Source of the DNA: Paracoccus sp. SMMA_5_TC
GTDB taxonomy: Bacteria; Pseudomonadota; Alphaproteobacteria; Rhodobacterales; Rhodobacteraceae
Reading direction: 5' to 3'
Length of the DNA: 64,000 bases
Assembly (NCBI RefSeq): GCF_009696685.2
Contig: NZ_CP102355.1
Span: 496,001 to 560,000 of the forward strand
In this document: positions 20,499 through 29,291 of the stretch, one piece after another
Numbering within the stretch: position 1 is the stretch's first letter
How the letters are laid out: each line of letters opens with the position of its first letter
Translations under genes and position numbers: made by a program
Notes under the pieces: model-generated
The model's database searches: none
Seen by the model: only the letters and a program-made list of their open reading frames with translations
Told to the model about the DNA's origin: nothing

Positions 20499-23119
20499 CC
20501 CTTGGCCGCAGTCTGGGCGCCCGCCTTCGTTGCCGCCGATTTCCTGGGCGCGGCCTTCTTTGCCGCCGGCTTTCCGGCCGCCGCCTTGGCGGTGGTCTTG
20601 CCGGTGGCCTTGGTCGCCGCCGCGGCCTTCCTTGCGGCCGGTTTCGCGGCCGGCTTGCGGCCCGATTTCGCGGCCTTTTCGGCGATCAGTTCCAGCGCCC
20701 GTTCCAGCGTGACCGATGCCGGTTCCAGATCGCGGGGCAGCGTGGCATTGACCTTGCCCCATTTCACATAGGGGCCATAGCGGCCGTTCAGCACCTGCAC
20801 CGGACCGCCGTCGGGATGTTCGCCCAGTTCTGCCAGCGGCGCGGCGCTGGCGGCGCGGCCGCGCACGGGCTTGGCGGCCAGCACCTCCACCGCACGGTTC
20901 ATGCCGATGGTGAACACCTCGTCGACATCGGGCAGGTTGGCATATTTCGACCCGTGCTTGACATAGGGGCCATAGCGGCCGATCCCGGCCTCGACCAGGA
21001 CGCCGTCGTCGGGATGCGGGCCGATCGGGCGCGGCAGCGCCAGCAGCGCCAGCGCCCGTTCCAGATCGACCGAAGCAGGATCCCAACCCTTGGGGATCGA
21101 GGCGCGCGGCGGCTTGGGATTGTCGGCCGTGGCCTCTCCACGCTGGACATAGGGGCCAAAGCGACCGTTCTTCAGGCTGATCTCATCATCCCCGTCCTGG
21201 CCCAGCACGGTGTCGCCCACCACCTCGGCATCGGGGCTGCCGATCGGCCGGGTAAAGCGGCACTCGGGATAGTTGCTGCATCCGACAAAGGCACCGCCGC
21301 TGCGCGCGGTCTTGAGGTGCAGCCGGCCCTGATGGCACAGCGGACAGGCGCGCGGGTCGGACCCGTCCGGGCGCGGCGGGTAAAGATGCGGGGCCAGCGC
21401 CTCGTCGATCGCCTCGAGCACCTCGCTGATGCGCAGCTCGCTGGTGTTTTCCAGCGCGGCGGTGAAATCGCGCCAGAACCGGCGCAGCACCTCGCGGTAA
21501 GCCCGCTCGCCCGAGGAAATGTCGTCCAGTTCCCCTTCCAGATTGGCGGTGAAGTCATAGCTGACATAGCGCGGGAAATATTTCAGCAGGAAGATTGTGA
21601 CCAGCCGGCCCTTGTCCTCGGGGATCAGGCGGTTCTGTTCCTTGCGGACGTAATCGCGGTCCTGGATGGTGGTGACGATGCTGGCATAGGTCGAGGGCCG
21701 GCCGATACCCAGCTCCTCCATGCGCTTGACCAGCGTGGCCTCGGTATAGCGGGGCGGAGGCTGGGTAAAATGCTGCTCGGGGGTGATGGCGCGTTTTTCG
21801 GCGGCCTCGCCCTGCTGGATCGGCGGCAGGCGGCGGCTGTCCTCGTCATCCTCGTCATCGCGGCCTTGGTCATAGACGCGCAGGAAGCCGTCGAACAGCA
21901 TCACCTGGCCATTGGCGCGCAGCCCCACCTGGCCGTCGCTGCTGCCGATCTCGACCGTGGTGCGCTCCATCCGGGCCGATTCCATCTGGCTGGCGATGGT
22001 GCGTTTCCAGATCAGGTCGTAAAGCGCCTTCTGATCCTTTTCGGCCACCGGCAGACGGTCGGGCGACAGCATCATGTCGGTGGGGCGGATGCATTCATGC
22101 GCTTCCTGCGCGTTCTTGGCCTTGTTCTTGTACATGCGCGGGCTTGCGGGCAGGTATTCCTGACCAAATCGGGCGCGGATGGCGTCGCGCGCGGCCATCA
22201 CCGCCTCGGGCGCCATGTCGATGCCGTCGGTGCGCATGTAGGTGATGTAACCGGCCTCGTAGAGGCGCTGGGCGGCGGACATGCAGGCGCGCGCGCCCAG
22301 CCCCAGCTTGCGGCTGGCCTCCTGCTGGAGGGTAGAGGTCATGAAGGGCGGCCAGGGATTGCGGCTGGCGGGCTTGGCGGTGACGCTGGCAATGGACAGA
22401 TCGCGCGCGCGGATCGCCGCCACAGCCAGCTGCGCCGTCGCTTCGTCGGCGATGTCGAAACGCTCGAGTTTCTTGCCGCCGAAGACGGTCATGGTGGCGT
22501 CGAACTCATCACCGCGCGGCGTGGCCAGGCGCGCGTGGACCGACCAGTATTCGCGCGGCCGGAAGGCCTCGATCTCCATTTCGCGGTCGACGATGATGCG
22601 CAGGGCGACCGACTGCACGCGGCCAGCCGACTTGGCACCCGGCAGCTTGCGCCACAGCACCGGCGACAGGTTGAAGCCGACAAGGTAATCCAGCGCGCGA
22701 CGGGCCAGATAGGCATCGACCAGAGGCTGGTCGATCTGGCGCGGATGCGCCATGGCTTCGGTCACGGCCGAGCGGGTGATGGCGTTGAAGGTCACGCGGC
22801 TGACCTCGGCGCCCTTCTTCAGGGCCGGGGCCAGGGCCTCGAGCAGGTGCCAGGAAATCGCCTCGCCCTCGCGGTCGGGGTCGGTGGCCAGAATCAGGTG
22901 CGGATCGTCGGCCAGCGCGTCCTTGATCGCCTTGACATGCTTGCGCGAGTCGGCGGCGATTTCCCATTTCATGGCAAAATCTGCCTCGGGATCGACGCTG
23001 CCATCCTTGGGCGGAAGGTCGCGCACATGGCCGAACGAGGCCAGAACCTTGTAGTCGTCGCCCAGATATTTGTTGATCGTCTTGGCCTTGGCCGGAGATT
23101 CCACGACGACGACTGGCAT
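20495..23119 (-). CDS. topA: DNA topoisomerase I
   Basis: This 874-residue type IA topoisomerase relaxes negative supercoils. The Toprim domain begins at residue 1 with Glu8 and has DPDRE at 80-84, and the active-site Tyr294 sits in YITYMRTDG. C-terminal to the core is one four-cysteine zinc ribbon (CPLC and GCSNYPEC), then three copies of a GRxGPYV repeat (GRFGPYVQRG, GRYGPYVKHG, GRYGPYVKWG), as in other alphaproteobacteria. The final 60 or so residues are a Lys/Ala-rich tail likely to bind DNA. It is separated by 158 bases from fpr. Confidence 0.97.
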   Translation of the reverse strand: MPVVVVESPAKAKTINKYLGDDYKVLASFGHVRDLPPKDGSVDPEADFAMKWEIAADSRKHVKAIKDALADDPHLILATDPDREGEAISWHLLEALAPALKKGAEVSRVTFNAITRSAVTEAMAHPRQIDQPLVDAYLARRALDYLVGFNLSPVLWRKLPGAKSAGRVQSVALRIIVDREMEIEAFRPREYWSVHARLATPRGDEFDATMTVFGGKKLERFDIADEATAQLAVAAIRARDLSIASVTAKPASRNPWPPFMTSTLQQEASRKLGLGARACMSAAQRLYEAGYITYMRTDGIDMAPEAVMAARDAIRARFGQEYLPASPRMYKNKAKNAQEAHECIRPTDMMLSPDRLPVAEKDQKALYDLIWKRTIASQMESARMERTTVEIGSSDGQVGLRANGQVMLFDGFLRVYDQGRDDEDDEDSRRLPPIQQGEAAEKRAITPEQHFTQPPPRYTEATLVKRMEELGIGRPSTYASIVTTIQDRDYVRKEQNRLIPEDKGRLVTIFLLKYFPRYVSYDFTANLEGELDDISSGERAYREVLRRFWRDFTAALENTSELRISEVLEAIDEALAPHLYPPRPDGSDPRACPLCHQGRLHLKTARSGGAFVGCSNYPECRFTRPIGSPDAEVVGDTVLGQDGDDEISLKNGRFGPYVQRGEATADNPKPPRASIPKGWDPASVDLERALALLALPRPIGPHPDDGVLVEAGIGRYGPYVKHGSKYANLPDVDEVFTIGMNRAVEVLAAKPVRGRAASAAPLAELGEHPDGGPVQVLNGRYGPYVKWGKVNATLPRDLEPASVTLERALELIAEKAAKSGRKPAAKPAARKAAAATKATGKTTAKAAAGKPAAKKAAPRKSAATKAGAQTAAKG

Positions 23120-23224
23120 GAACGTTCCTTCGCTTGATTCGGCGCCGGAACATGGGCGCCGGCCGGCGAACTGTCAACGTCAGCCTTTGCCACAGACCCC
23201 GCCCAAGGCCACGCCACGGCCCGC

Positions 23225-23270
23225 GCGCCCCATCGAGGGGCGCCCGTCCCGTGGGGCCATGCCCCCTGGC
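23225..23270 (-). repeat. Twin-hairpin element, copy B
   Basis: Eight bases after the fpr stop, on the same strand, two adjacent inverted repeats occur: one with a CAT-type loop (GGGGC/GCCCC) and one of the form GCGCCCC-TCGAT-GGGGCGC. The same arrangement and much of the sequence recur at 58568-58611. There is no T run, so it is not a classic intrinsic terminator. Confidence 0.55.
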
Positions 23271-23277
23271 GCCCCGC

Positions 23278-24114
23278 TCAGATGCCGTCGCCCACGAAAG
23301 CCTTTTCGACCACGAATTCGCGCGGTTCGCTGTTGGCGCCCTCGCGCAGGCCGAAACCTTCGAGCACCTGCTTGACATCGACGTTGAAGGCCAGACTGCC
23401 GCAAACCATGGCGCGGTCGTCGGCCGCATTCATCGGCGGCAGGCTCAGATCGGCAAAGACCTTGCCGGTGGTCAGGTTGTCGGTGATCCGGCCCATGCGT
23501 GCCGAAGCCTCGCGCGTGGTGGTCGGGTAGTAAAGCAGCCGATTGGCAAATTCGGCCCCGTAGAGTTCGCCCAGCAGCGGATCGTGCTTGAGGTTTTCGA
23601 CCAGTTCGCGGCCATAGGCCAGTTCGTCGACGTTGCGGCAGGTGTGCATCATGATGACCTGACCGAAGCGCTCATAGGTCTCGGGGTCGCGCATCAGGCT
23701 GGCAAAGGGCGCCAGGCCGGTGCCGGTGGCCAGGAACCACAGCCGCTTGCCCGGCAGCAGCGCGTCCAGAACCAGCGTGCCGACCGGCTTGGGGCGCAGG
23801 ATGATCTGGTCACCCGGCTGGATGTTCTGCAACCGCGAGGTCAGCGGCCCATCCGGCACCTTGATCGAGTAGAATTCCAGTTCGTCGTCCCAGGATGGCG
23901 AGGCGATGGAATAGGCGCGCAGGATCGGCTTGCCATTGTCGTCGGGCAGGCCGATCATCACGAATTCGCCCGACCGAAACCGCAGGCTGGCCGGTCGCGT
24001 CACGCGAAAGGAAAACAGCCGGTCCGTCCAGTGCCTGACCGCGGTCACGGTCTGGGCGTCGGGCATGGTCTTTGCGGGTTTGGCGGCAGTGTCCAAGGTC
24101 AGATCCAGCGTCAT
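23278..24114 (-). CDS. fpr: Ferredoxin--NADP+ reductase
   Basis: This 278-residue FAD enzyme passes electrons between NADPH and ferredoxin or flavodoxin. It has the FAD-binding RAYSIAS motif (66-72), a GPLTSRLQNIQPGD segment, the NADP-binding GTGLAPFASLMRDPETYERFG region split over residues 151-171, and the C-terminal VCGSLAF and EKAFVGDGI. It lies 15 bases downstream of DUF934 at the end of the sulfur-assimilation cluster, so it may reduce the electron donor of the sulfite reductase. That link is inferred from position. It also fits a general oxidative-stress role known for Fpr. Confidence 0.93.
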   Translation of the reverse strand: MTLDLTLDTAAKPAKTMPDAQTVTAVRHWTDRLFSFRVTRPASLRFRSGEFVMIGLPDDNGKPILRAYSIASPSWDDELEFYSIKVPDGPLTSRLQNIQPGDQIILRPKPVGTLVLDALLPGKRLWFLATGTGLAPFASLMRDPETYERFGQVIMMHTCRNVDELAYGRELVENLKHDPLLGELYGAEFANRLLYYPTTTREASARMGRITDNLTTGKVFADLSLPPMNAADDRAMVCGSLAFNVDVKQVLEGFGLREGANSEPREFVVEKAFVGDGI

Positions 24115-24129
24115 GGTCGGGGTCCGGGA

Positions 24130-24540
24130 TTATCTAGTGCAATGAGGAAGGGGACGGAACCCCGAGTTTGAGCCGGCAAGGCGGGCGCGATGGTCCCAGT
24201 CCTGCCAATCGGCGCGGGCCTGCCACTGTTCGGCCGGCTGGCGCGCAGCCAGCGCGGCGGTGATGCGCACCTCGTCAAAGCCGACGCGGCGGGCCATGGC
24301 ATATTGATCGGCGATCAGCCCCCCAACCGCACGCAGGCGACCGCGATAGCCCTTTTCCCGCAGCAACCGCGCCAGGGTAAAGCCCCGACCGTCGGTAAAT
24401 GCCGGGAAATCCACCGCAACAAGATCATGATCCAGCAGCGAATCCAGCGTTGCCGGATCGGTATCGGGGGCCAGCACCACCGGCTCGGCGCCGTCATCGG
24501 CATGAAAGCCGTCATCGCGGACAATGATGTAATCGGTCAT
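24130..24540 (-). CDS. DUF934 protein of the sulfur-assimilation operon
   Basis: This 136-residue protein belongs to DUF934, found next to cysH/cysI in many proteobacteria. Recognisable parts are the VAVDFPAFTDGRGFTLARLLR segment (residues 41-61) and GLIADQYAMARRVGFDEVRI. Its biochemical role is not firmly known; conserved linkage suggests help with sulfite reduction or electron supply. The ATG overlaps the cysH stop by four bases. The C-terminus is a short basic tail. Confidence 0.85.
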   Translation of the reverse strand: MTDYIIVRDDGFHADDGAEPVVLAPDTDPATLDSLLDHDLVAVDFPAFTDGRGFTLARLLREKGYRGRLRAVGGLIADQYAMARRVGFDEVRITAALAARQPAEQWQARADWQDWDHRARLAGSNSGFRPLPHCTR

Positions 24541-25268
24541 GCATTCGCTCCTGCACGGACGGCCTTGCCGCCGATGAAATGGATGCCGCATTCGGTCTTG
24601 TTGCTGCCACGCCAGCGCCCGGCGCGCGGATCCTCGCCCGGTTTGATCGGCGAGGTGCAGGGCGCGCAGCCGATCGAGGCATAGCCCTTGGCCACCAGCG
24701 GATGGCGCGGCAGATTGTTTTCGGTGATGTAGTCCTGAACATCCTGGGGCCGCCAATGCGCCAGCGGATTGATGCGCAGACGCGACGGCGGTTCCGATTC
24801 GAAGAACTCGAGCTGCTGACGCTCGCCCCCCTGGAACCGCTTGCGGCCGGTGATCCAGGCATCGAACCTGGACAGTTCGCGTTCCAGCGGCACGGTCTTG
24901 CGAAAATCGCAGCAGGCATCGGTGTTGAACTGATGCAGCGTGCCGTCGGGATCGTTCAGCGCCACCTCGGGCTCGGTGGCGCGGATCACCCGCACATCGG
25001 TCAGGCCCAGCTTCTGGGTCACCTCCAGCTGATAGTCCAGCGTTTCCTGAAACAGCATCATCGTGTCGATGAACAGCACCGGGGTGCCCGGCGCAACCAC
25101 GGAAACCATGTGCAGCAGCACCACCGATTCGGCACCAAAGGAGGACACCAGCGTGGTCGAACCCAGGTCGGGATCGCGCAGCGCCCGGCGCAGAACCTCG
25201 GTCGCGGCATGATGGCGATAGCGGTCGTTCAGGCGCGCCGCGCGCGCATCCAGGGTCTGATCAAGCAT
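24537..25268 (-). CDS. cysH: Adenylyl-sulfate (APS/PAPS) reductase
   Basis: This 243-residue enzyme reduces activated sulfate to sulfite using thioredoxin or glutathione. It has the PP-loop SSFGAES (42-48), Cys119-Cys120 in DACCDFRK and Cys201/Cys204 in SIGCAPC. Together these four cysteines are the [4Fe-4S] ligand set of APS-type reductases, so APS rather than PAPS is the likely substrate. The catalytic Cys is in KTECGIH (Cys227). I chose the ATG at 25268, which overlaps cysI by eight bases; an ATG at 25277 would add three residues. Confidence 0.94.
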   Translation of the reverse strand: MLDQTLDARAARLNDRYRHHAATEVLRRALRDPDLGSTTLVSSFGAESVVLLHMVSVVAPGTPVLFIDTMMLFQETLDYQLEVTQKLGLTDVRVIRATEPEVALNDPDGTLHQFNTDACCDFRKTVPLERELSRFDAWITGRKRFQGGERQQLEFFESEPPSRLRINPLAHWRPQDVQDYITENNLPRHPLVAKGYASIGCAPCTSPIKPGEDPRAGRWRGSNKTECGIHFIGGKAVRAGANA

Positions 25269-26916
25269 CGGCTGCATACAGCGCCGCCTTGAACGGAGCC
25301 ACCCCCACACGGCGATAGGCGTCGATGAAGCGTTCCTCGGGCGATTCGCGCAGCTCGAGATAGGTGTCGATGATGCGGTCGATGGCGCCGACCACTTCCT
25401 CGGCCGGGAAACCGGCGCCGGGACGCTGGCCGATGGCCGGGATGTCATAGCCATCGCCACCCAGGGTGATCTGGTAATTCTCGACCCCGGCGCGATCCAG
25501 CCCCAGGATGCCGATATGGCCCAGGTGGTGATGGCCGCAGGCGTTGATGCAGCCCGAGATGCGGATGTCGATGCGGCCGATGTCCTCCTCGAGGTCGCGG
25601 GCGCGGAAATGGTCGGCGATTTCCTGGGCGATGGGGATCGACCGGGCGGTGGCAAGGGCGCAGTAGTCCATGCCCGGGCAGGCGACGATGTCGCTGATCA
25701 GCCCGGCATTGGCAGTGGCCAGGCCCGCGCCCCGCAACTCCTGATACAGGGCGAAAAGGTCGGATTTGTGCACATGCGGCAGGACCACATTCTGGTCGTG
25801 GCTGATGCGCAGGTCCGAATGGCCATAGCGCTCGGCCAGATCGGCCAGCAGGCGCATCTGTTCGGCGCTGGCATCGCCCGGGGTCTGGCCCGGCGCCTTG
25901 AAGGTCACCTTGACGCTGACATAGCCCGGCGCCTTGTGCGCGGCCAGGTTGGTGTCGGTCCAGCTGCGGAAGGCGGGGTGATCGGCGCGGCGGGCGCTGT
26001 AGTCGCCCTCGTCCGCCTCGCGGAACGCCGGCGCGGCGAACAGCCCCTTCAGCGCGGCCAGGTAATCCTGATCGACGCCGGTGAAGGCAGCGCGGCGGTT
26101 CAGGAACTCGGCCTCTATCTCTTGACGCATGACCTCGAGCCCGCGCTCGGCCACGGTGATCTTCAGCCTGGCCTTGTATTTGTTGTCGCGCCGGCCCGAG
26201 AGGTTGTAGACAGCAATGATCGCCTCGAGATAGGGCAGCAGGTCGGCCTCGGGCAGGAATTCGCGCACCACCTGGCCCAGCATCGGCGTGCGCCCCAGCC
26301 CGCCCCCGATCCAGACCTGATAGCCGATGGCGCCCTGATCGTCGCGACGCAGCCGCAAGCCGATGTCATGGGCGGCAATCACCGCGCGGTCCTTTTCCGA
26401 TCCGGTGATCGCGATCTTGAACTTGCGCGGCAGGAATTGATACTCGGCATGGTCGGTGGACCATTGCCGGATCAGTTCGCCATAGGGCCGCGGATCGGCC
26501 ACCTCGTCGGCGGCGGCCCCGGCATAGGCGTCCGTGGTGACATTGCGGATGGTATTGCCCGAGGTCTGGATGGCGTGCAGCCCCACCTCGGCCAGAGCGT
26601 CCAGCATGTCGGGAATGTCGATCAGCTTCGGCCAGTTGAACTGGATGTTCTGGCGCGTGGTCCAGTGACCGTAGCCCTTGTCCCATTTCTCGGCCAGCAG
26701 CGCCAGGGTGCGCATCTGGTCGGGGCTGATGGTGCCATAGGGAATGGCCACCCGCAGCATATAGGCATGCAGTTGCAGATAGACGCCGTTCATCAGCCGC
26801 AGCGGCCGGAATTCATCCTCGGTCAGGCTGCCGTTCAGGCGGCGTTCGACCTGGCTGCGGAACTGCTGCGCACGGTGGCGCAGGTATTCGTTGTGCTGGG
26901 GACGGGCGTCAAACAT
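25261..26916 (-). CDS. cysI: Assimilatory sulfite reductase (sirohaem, ferredoxin-type)
   Basis: This 551-residue enzyme carries out the six-electron reduction of sulfite to sulfide. It has two half-domain repeats of the nitrite/sulfite reductase fold (GHWTTRQNIQFNWPKLIDIP in the first) and the four ligands for the sirohaem-linked [4Fe-4S] cluster in ACPGMDYC and GCINACGHHHLG. There is no flavoprotein cysJ partner here, which fits a ferredoxin-dependent type. It overlaps DUF2849 at its start and cysH at its end by eight bases each, so the operon is tightly coupled. Confidence 0.93.
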   Translation of the reverse strand: MFDARPQHNEYLRHRAQQFRSQVERRLNGSLTEDEFRPLRLMNGVYLQLHAYMLRVAIPYGTISPDQMRTLALLAEKWDKGYGHWTTRQNIQFNWPKLIDIPDMLDALAEVGLHAIQTSGNTIRNVTTDAYAGAAADEVADPRPYGELIRQWSTDHAEYQFLPRKFKIAITGSEKDRAVIAAHDIGLRLRRDDQGAIGYQVWIGGGLGRTPMLGQVVREFLPEADLLPYLEAIIAVYNLSGRRDNKYKARLKITVAERGLEVMRQEIEAEFLNRRAAFTGVDQDYLAALKGLFAAPAFREADEGDYSARRADHPAFRSWTDTNLAAHKAPGYVSVKVTFKAPGQTPGDASAEQMRLLADLAERYGHSDLRISHDQNVVLPHVHKSDLFALYQELRGAGLATANAGLISDIVACPGMDYCALATARSIPIAQEIADHFRARDLEEDIGRIDIRISGCINACGHHHLGHIGILGLDRAGVENYQITLGGDGYDIPAIGQRPGAGFPAEEVVGAIDRIIDTYLELRESPEERFIDAYRRVGVAPFKAALYAADA

Positions 26917-27253
26917 TGTTGGCCTCGAATTCGGAGCTGCCCAGATCGGCCTGCTTGCCATGGAAATAGTTGGATGGACCGCGACGACGAAAGGCTTCGC
27001 GGAAATGCGCGGGCTCGGGACGACCGTCCGGGCCGCGGCGCGCCTCGGCCAGATAGGGGCCGACCACCAGCGTGCCCTGCGCCATGGCCTCCAGCAATGC
27101 CAGTTCGGCGATGGCTTCATCCTCGAAAAGCTGCGCCTCGCGCGGGTCATCCGTCCAGCCGCCGTCGCGCATCCACACGCAATGACCCTGGCGCAGGTCA
27201 TTTGCGGTAATGACGGCGGGGGTTGCGGGGGATGGGGTAAAGCCTTTGGACAT
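26909..27253 (-). CDS. DUF2849 protein, first gene of the sulfur operon
   Basis: This 114-residue small protein matches DUF2849, repeatedly found directly before cysI in alphaproteobacteria. Typical parts are ANDLRQGHCVWMRDGGW (17-33), a central Glu/Ala-rich helix, and HFREAFRRRGPSNYFHGKQ. It has no membrane helix or known cofactor motif, and its function is unknown. Its stop lies inside the cysI start. A good AAGG-type ribosome binding site precedes the ATG. Confidence 0.83.
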   Translation of the reverse strand: MSKGFTPSPATPAVITANDLRQGHCVWMRDGGWTDDPREAQLFEDEAIAELALLEAMAQGTLVVGPYLAEARRGPDGRPEPAHFREAFRRRGPSNYFHGKQADLGSSEFEANNV

Positions 27254-27376
27254 GGCCTGTGCCTTTCGTGTTTCGTGGCCTATATATAGAAAAAAATCCC
27301 CCTTATTGACGAGTAGGGCGCGAAAATAAGAAACTTCTTCCGCCCGATAGCGAGACTGCAAGGACCACGTTTCAGA
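27254..27376. promoter_or_regulatory. Divergent control region of sulfur operon and Lrp regulator
   Basis: This 123-base gap is the most AT-rich stretch nearby. It holds a perfect palindrome CTATATATAG (27280-27289) followed by a run of seven A, a CTTATT/AATAAG inverted repeat (27302-27307 and 27325-27330), and TTGACG at 27306-27311 reading toward the regulator. TATATA reading toward DUF2849 could be the operon's -10. The inverted repeats are candidate binding sites for the adjacent Lrp-type regulator. Assignments are from pattern only. Confidence 0.5.
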
Positions 27377-27859
27377 ATGAGCGATAACCCCCAAACGCCC
27401 GCACGCCTGGATGACACGGACCGCAAAATCCTGTCCCTGCTGCAACAGGACGCCACCCTGTCGCTGGATGACATTGCCGCACGGGTGGGGGCGTCAAAGA
27501 CCCCGGTCTGGAACCGGATTCGCAAGCTGCGCGAGGCGGGGGTGATCCGTGGCCAGGTGGCGCTGCTGGACCCTGACGCATTGGGGCTGGACGCCTGTTT
27601 CTTCGTGCTGATCCGCACCAGCGAACACGATCCCGACTGGGCGCGGCGGTTCCTGACCGCGGTGCGCGCCCGCCCCGAGGTGATCGAGGCCCACCGCCTG
27701 GCCGGCGACATCGACTATATCCTCAAGGTGCGGGTCCGCAACGCCCGCGCCTATGACCGCTTCTATCAGGCGTTGATTTCGCAGGTGCGCATTCACAACG
27801 TCACCGCGCTTTTGTCGATGGAGGAGCTGAAGGCGACCACCGCCTTGCCGCTCGACTAG
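27377..27859 (+). CDS. Lrp/AsnC-family transcriptional regulator
   Basis: This 160-residue regulator has an N-terminal winged helix-turn-helix (about 10-60: LDDTDRKILSLLQQDATLS, then ASKTPVWNRIRKLREAGVI) and a C-terminal RAM ligand-binding domain (about 75-145, including GDIDYILKVRVRNARAYDRF). It is divergent from the sulfur operon across a palindrome-rich 123-base gap. It is therefore the likely local regulator of sulfate assimilation, sensing a sulfur amino acid; the ligand is not deducible. Its TAG overlaps that of the convergent aminotransferase gene in CTAG. Confidence 0.92.
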   Translation: MSDNPQTPARLDDTDRKILSLLQQDATLSLDDIAARVGASKTPVWNRIRKLREAGVIRGQVALLDPDALGLDACFFVLIRTSEHDPDWARRFLTAVRARPEVIEAHRLAGDIDYILKVRVRNARAYDRFYQALISQVRIHNVTALLSMEELKATTALPLD

Positions 27860-28962
27860 CCCCCCAGGGCCCGCAGCGCCCCCGGCAGGGCTTGGGCAAA
27901 GGCATCCAGCTCTGCCTCCGGCCCGCAGGAGACACGGATGCAGCGGTTCATCGGCGCCACGCCGGGCATGCGCACGAACACCCCTGCCCGTCCGAGTTCC
28001 TGCAACAGCGCGCGGGCAAAATCGCCGTCGCGCCCGGTGTCCAGCGCCACGAAATTGGTGGCCGAGGGCAGCGCGACCAGCCCGTGCTCGGCGCCGATGG
28101 CGCTCAGGCGCTGCCGCGCCAGGGCGACCTGATCGCGCAGATGCGCCAGCCAGTCGCGATCCCCCAGCGCCGCCAGCGCCCCGGCCTGGGCAATGCGGTT
28201 CACGCCGAAATGATTGCGGATGCGGTCGAAACCCGCGATCAGTTCGGCCGGACCGATGGCATAGCCAATGCGCGCGCCGGCCAGTGCATAGGCCTTGGAA
28301 AAGGTGCGAAAGCGGATGACGCGCGCATCCTCGGGGTCGATCCGGGGCAAGGCAGCCTCGGGGGAGAATTCGCCATAGGCCTCGTCCAGCACCAGCAGGC
28401 TGTCCGCAGGCATCGCCTCGAGCATCGCCAGGATGCGCGCGCCGGCATGCCAGCTGCCCATCGGATTGTCGGGATTGGCCAGATAGACCAGCCGCGCCCG
28501 GTGCTGGCGGGCGGCGGCGACCAGGGCTTCGGGATCCTCGGCATCGTCGCGATAGGGCACCTTGACCAGGCGACCGCCAAAGCCCGCGACATGATAGTTG
28601 AAGGTCGGATAGGCCCCGTCCGAGGTCACCACCACCTCGCCCGGCGCCAGCATCAGCCGCACCAAGAGGCCCAACAGCCCGTCGATCCCCTCGCCCAGGA
28701 TGATGTTTTCGGGCGCGACACCGTGGTGTTCGGCCAGGGCATGGCGCAGGTCGTGATTGTCGGGATCGCCGTATTTCCACACCTCGGCCGCCGCCCTGGC
28801 CATGGCCTCGACCGCGCGCGGCGACGGGCCGAAGCCGTTTTCATTGGCCCCCAGCCGGGCGCGAAAGCGGATGCCGCCCTGGCGCTCGAGCGTCTCGGGG
28901 CCGGTAAAGGGCACGGTGGCCGGCAGGGCGGCCGCGATGGGGGCAAAGCGAAATCGGCTCAT
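27856..28962 (-). CDS. HisC-like PLP aminotransferase
   Basis: This 368-residue class I/II aminotransferase is of the histidinol-phosphate aminotransferase type. The PLP lysine is Lys223 in RTFSKAYALAGARIGYAIG, with ANPDNPMG (162-169) and LDEAYGEFS (192-200) binding the cofactor. Family members act on histidinol phosphate or aromatic amino acids. There is no his operon here, so an aromatic or other role is possible. I chose the ATG at 28962; an upstream in-frame start at 28998 gives a non-family leader. The gene precedes a stand-alone Lrp ligand domain in the reverse direction. Confidence 0.86.
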   Translation of the reverse strand: MSRFRFAPIAAALPATVPFTGPETLERQGGIRFRARLGANENGFGPSPRAVEAMARAAAEVWKYGDPDNHDLRHALAEHHGVAPENIILGEGIDGLLGLLVRLMLAPGEVVVTSDGAYPTFNYHVAGFGGRLVKVPYRDDAEDPEALVAAARQHRARLVYLANPDNPMGSWHAGARILAMLEAMPADSLLVLDEAYGEFSPEAALPRIDPEDARVIRFRTFSKAYALAGARIGYAIGPAELIAGFDRIRNHFGVNRIAQAGALAALGDRDWLAHLRDQVALARQRLSAIGAEHGLVALPSATNFVALDTGRDGDFARALLQELGRAGVFVRMPGVAPMNRCIRVSCGPEAELDAFAQALPGALRALGG

Positions 28963-29024
28963 GCGGTCAGCAAAAGCGCAAAGCGGCCGGCCGCGCAAGG
29001 CCCGGCGTGCCGCCGGCGGCGCGC

Positions 29025-29261
29025 TCAGAACGCCTTGAAGGTCATGGTGGTCAGCGTGCGGCGGATGTCGGGGATGTCGAACAGGTTTTCTGCCAGAAAG
29101 CGGCCGACATCCTGATCCTCGGGGACGTAGATCTTGGCGATCAGGTCGTAATCGCCCGAGGTGGAATAAAGCTCGCTGACAATTTCGCGGTCATAGATCG
29201 CATCGGCGACCTCGTAGGTCTTGCCGGGGGTGCAGCGGAACTGGACGAATACCGGGCGCAT
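29025..29261 (-). CDS. Stand-alone Lrp/AsnC ligand-binding (RAM) domain protein
   Basis: This 78-residue protein consists only of the alpha/beta ligand-binding half of Lrp regulators (MRPVFVQFRCTPGKTYEVAD, then SGDYDLIAKIYVPEDQDVGRF). It lacks the DNA-binding helix-turn-helix. Such proteins are known to form oligomers and may bind amino acids or pair with full-length Lrp proteins. I chose the ATG at 29261, which starts the domain. Its neighbours are a MATE exporter 30 bases upstream on the same strand and an aminotransferase downstream, so an amino-acid-sensing role is plausible. Confidence 0.82.
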   Translation of the reverse strand: MRPVFVQFRCTPGKTYEVADAIYDREIVSELYSTSGDYDLIAKIYVPEDQDVGRFLAENLFDIPDIRRTLTTMTFKAF

Positions 29262-29291
29262 GACCGACCTCCTGAAGGTGACGGGCAAAGG

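Noticed and set aside
20066..23137. A plus-strand open frame of 1023 codons opposite topA
   Set aside because: It is antisense of an unmistakable topoisomerase gene, with no recognisable domain and shadow-type composition.
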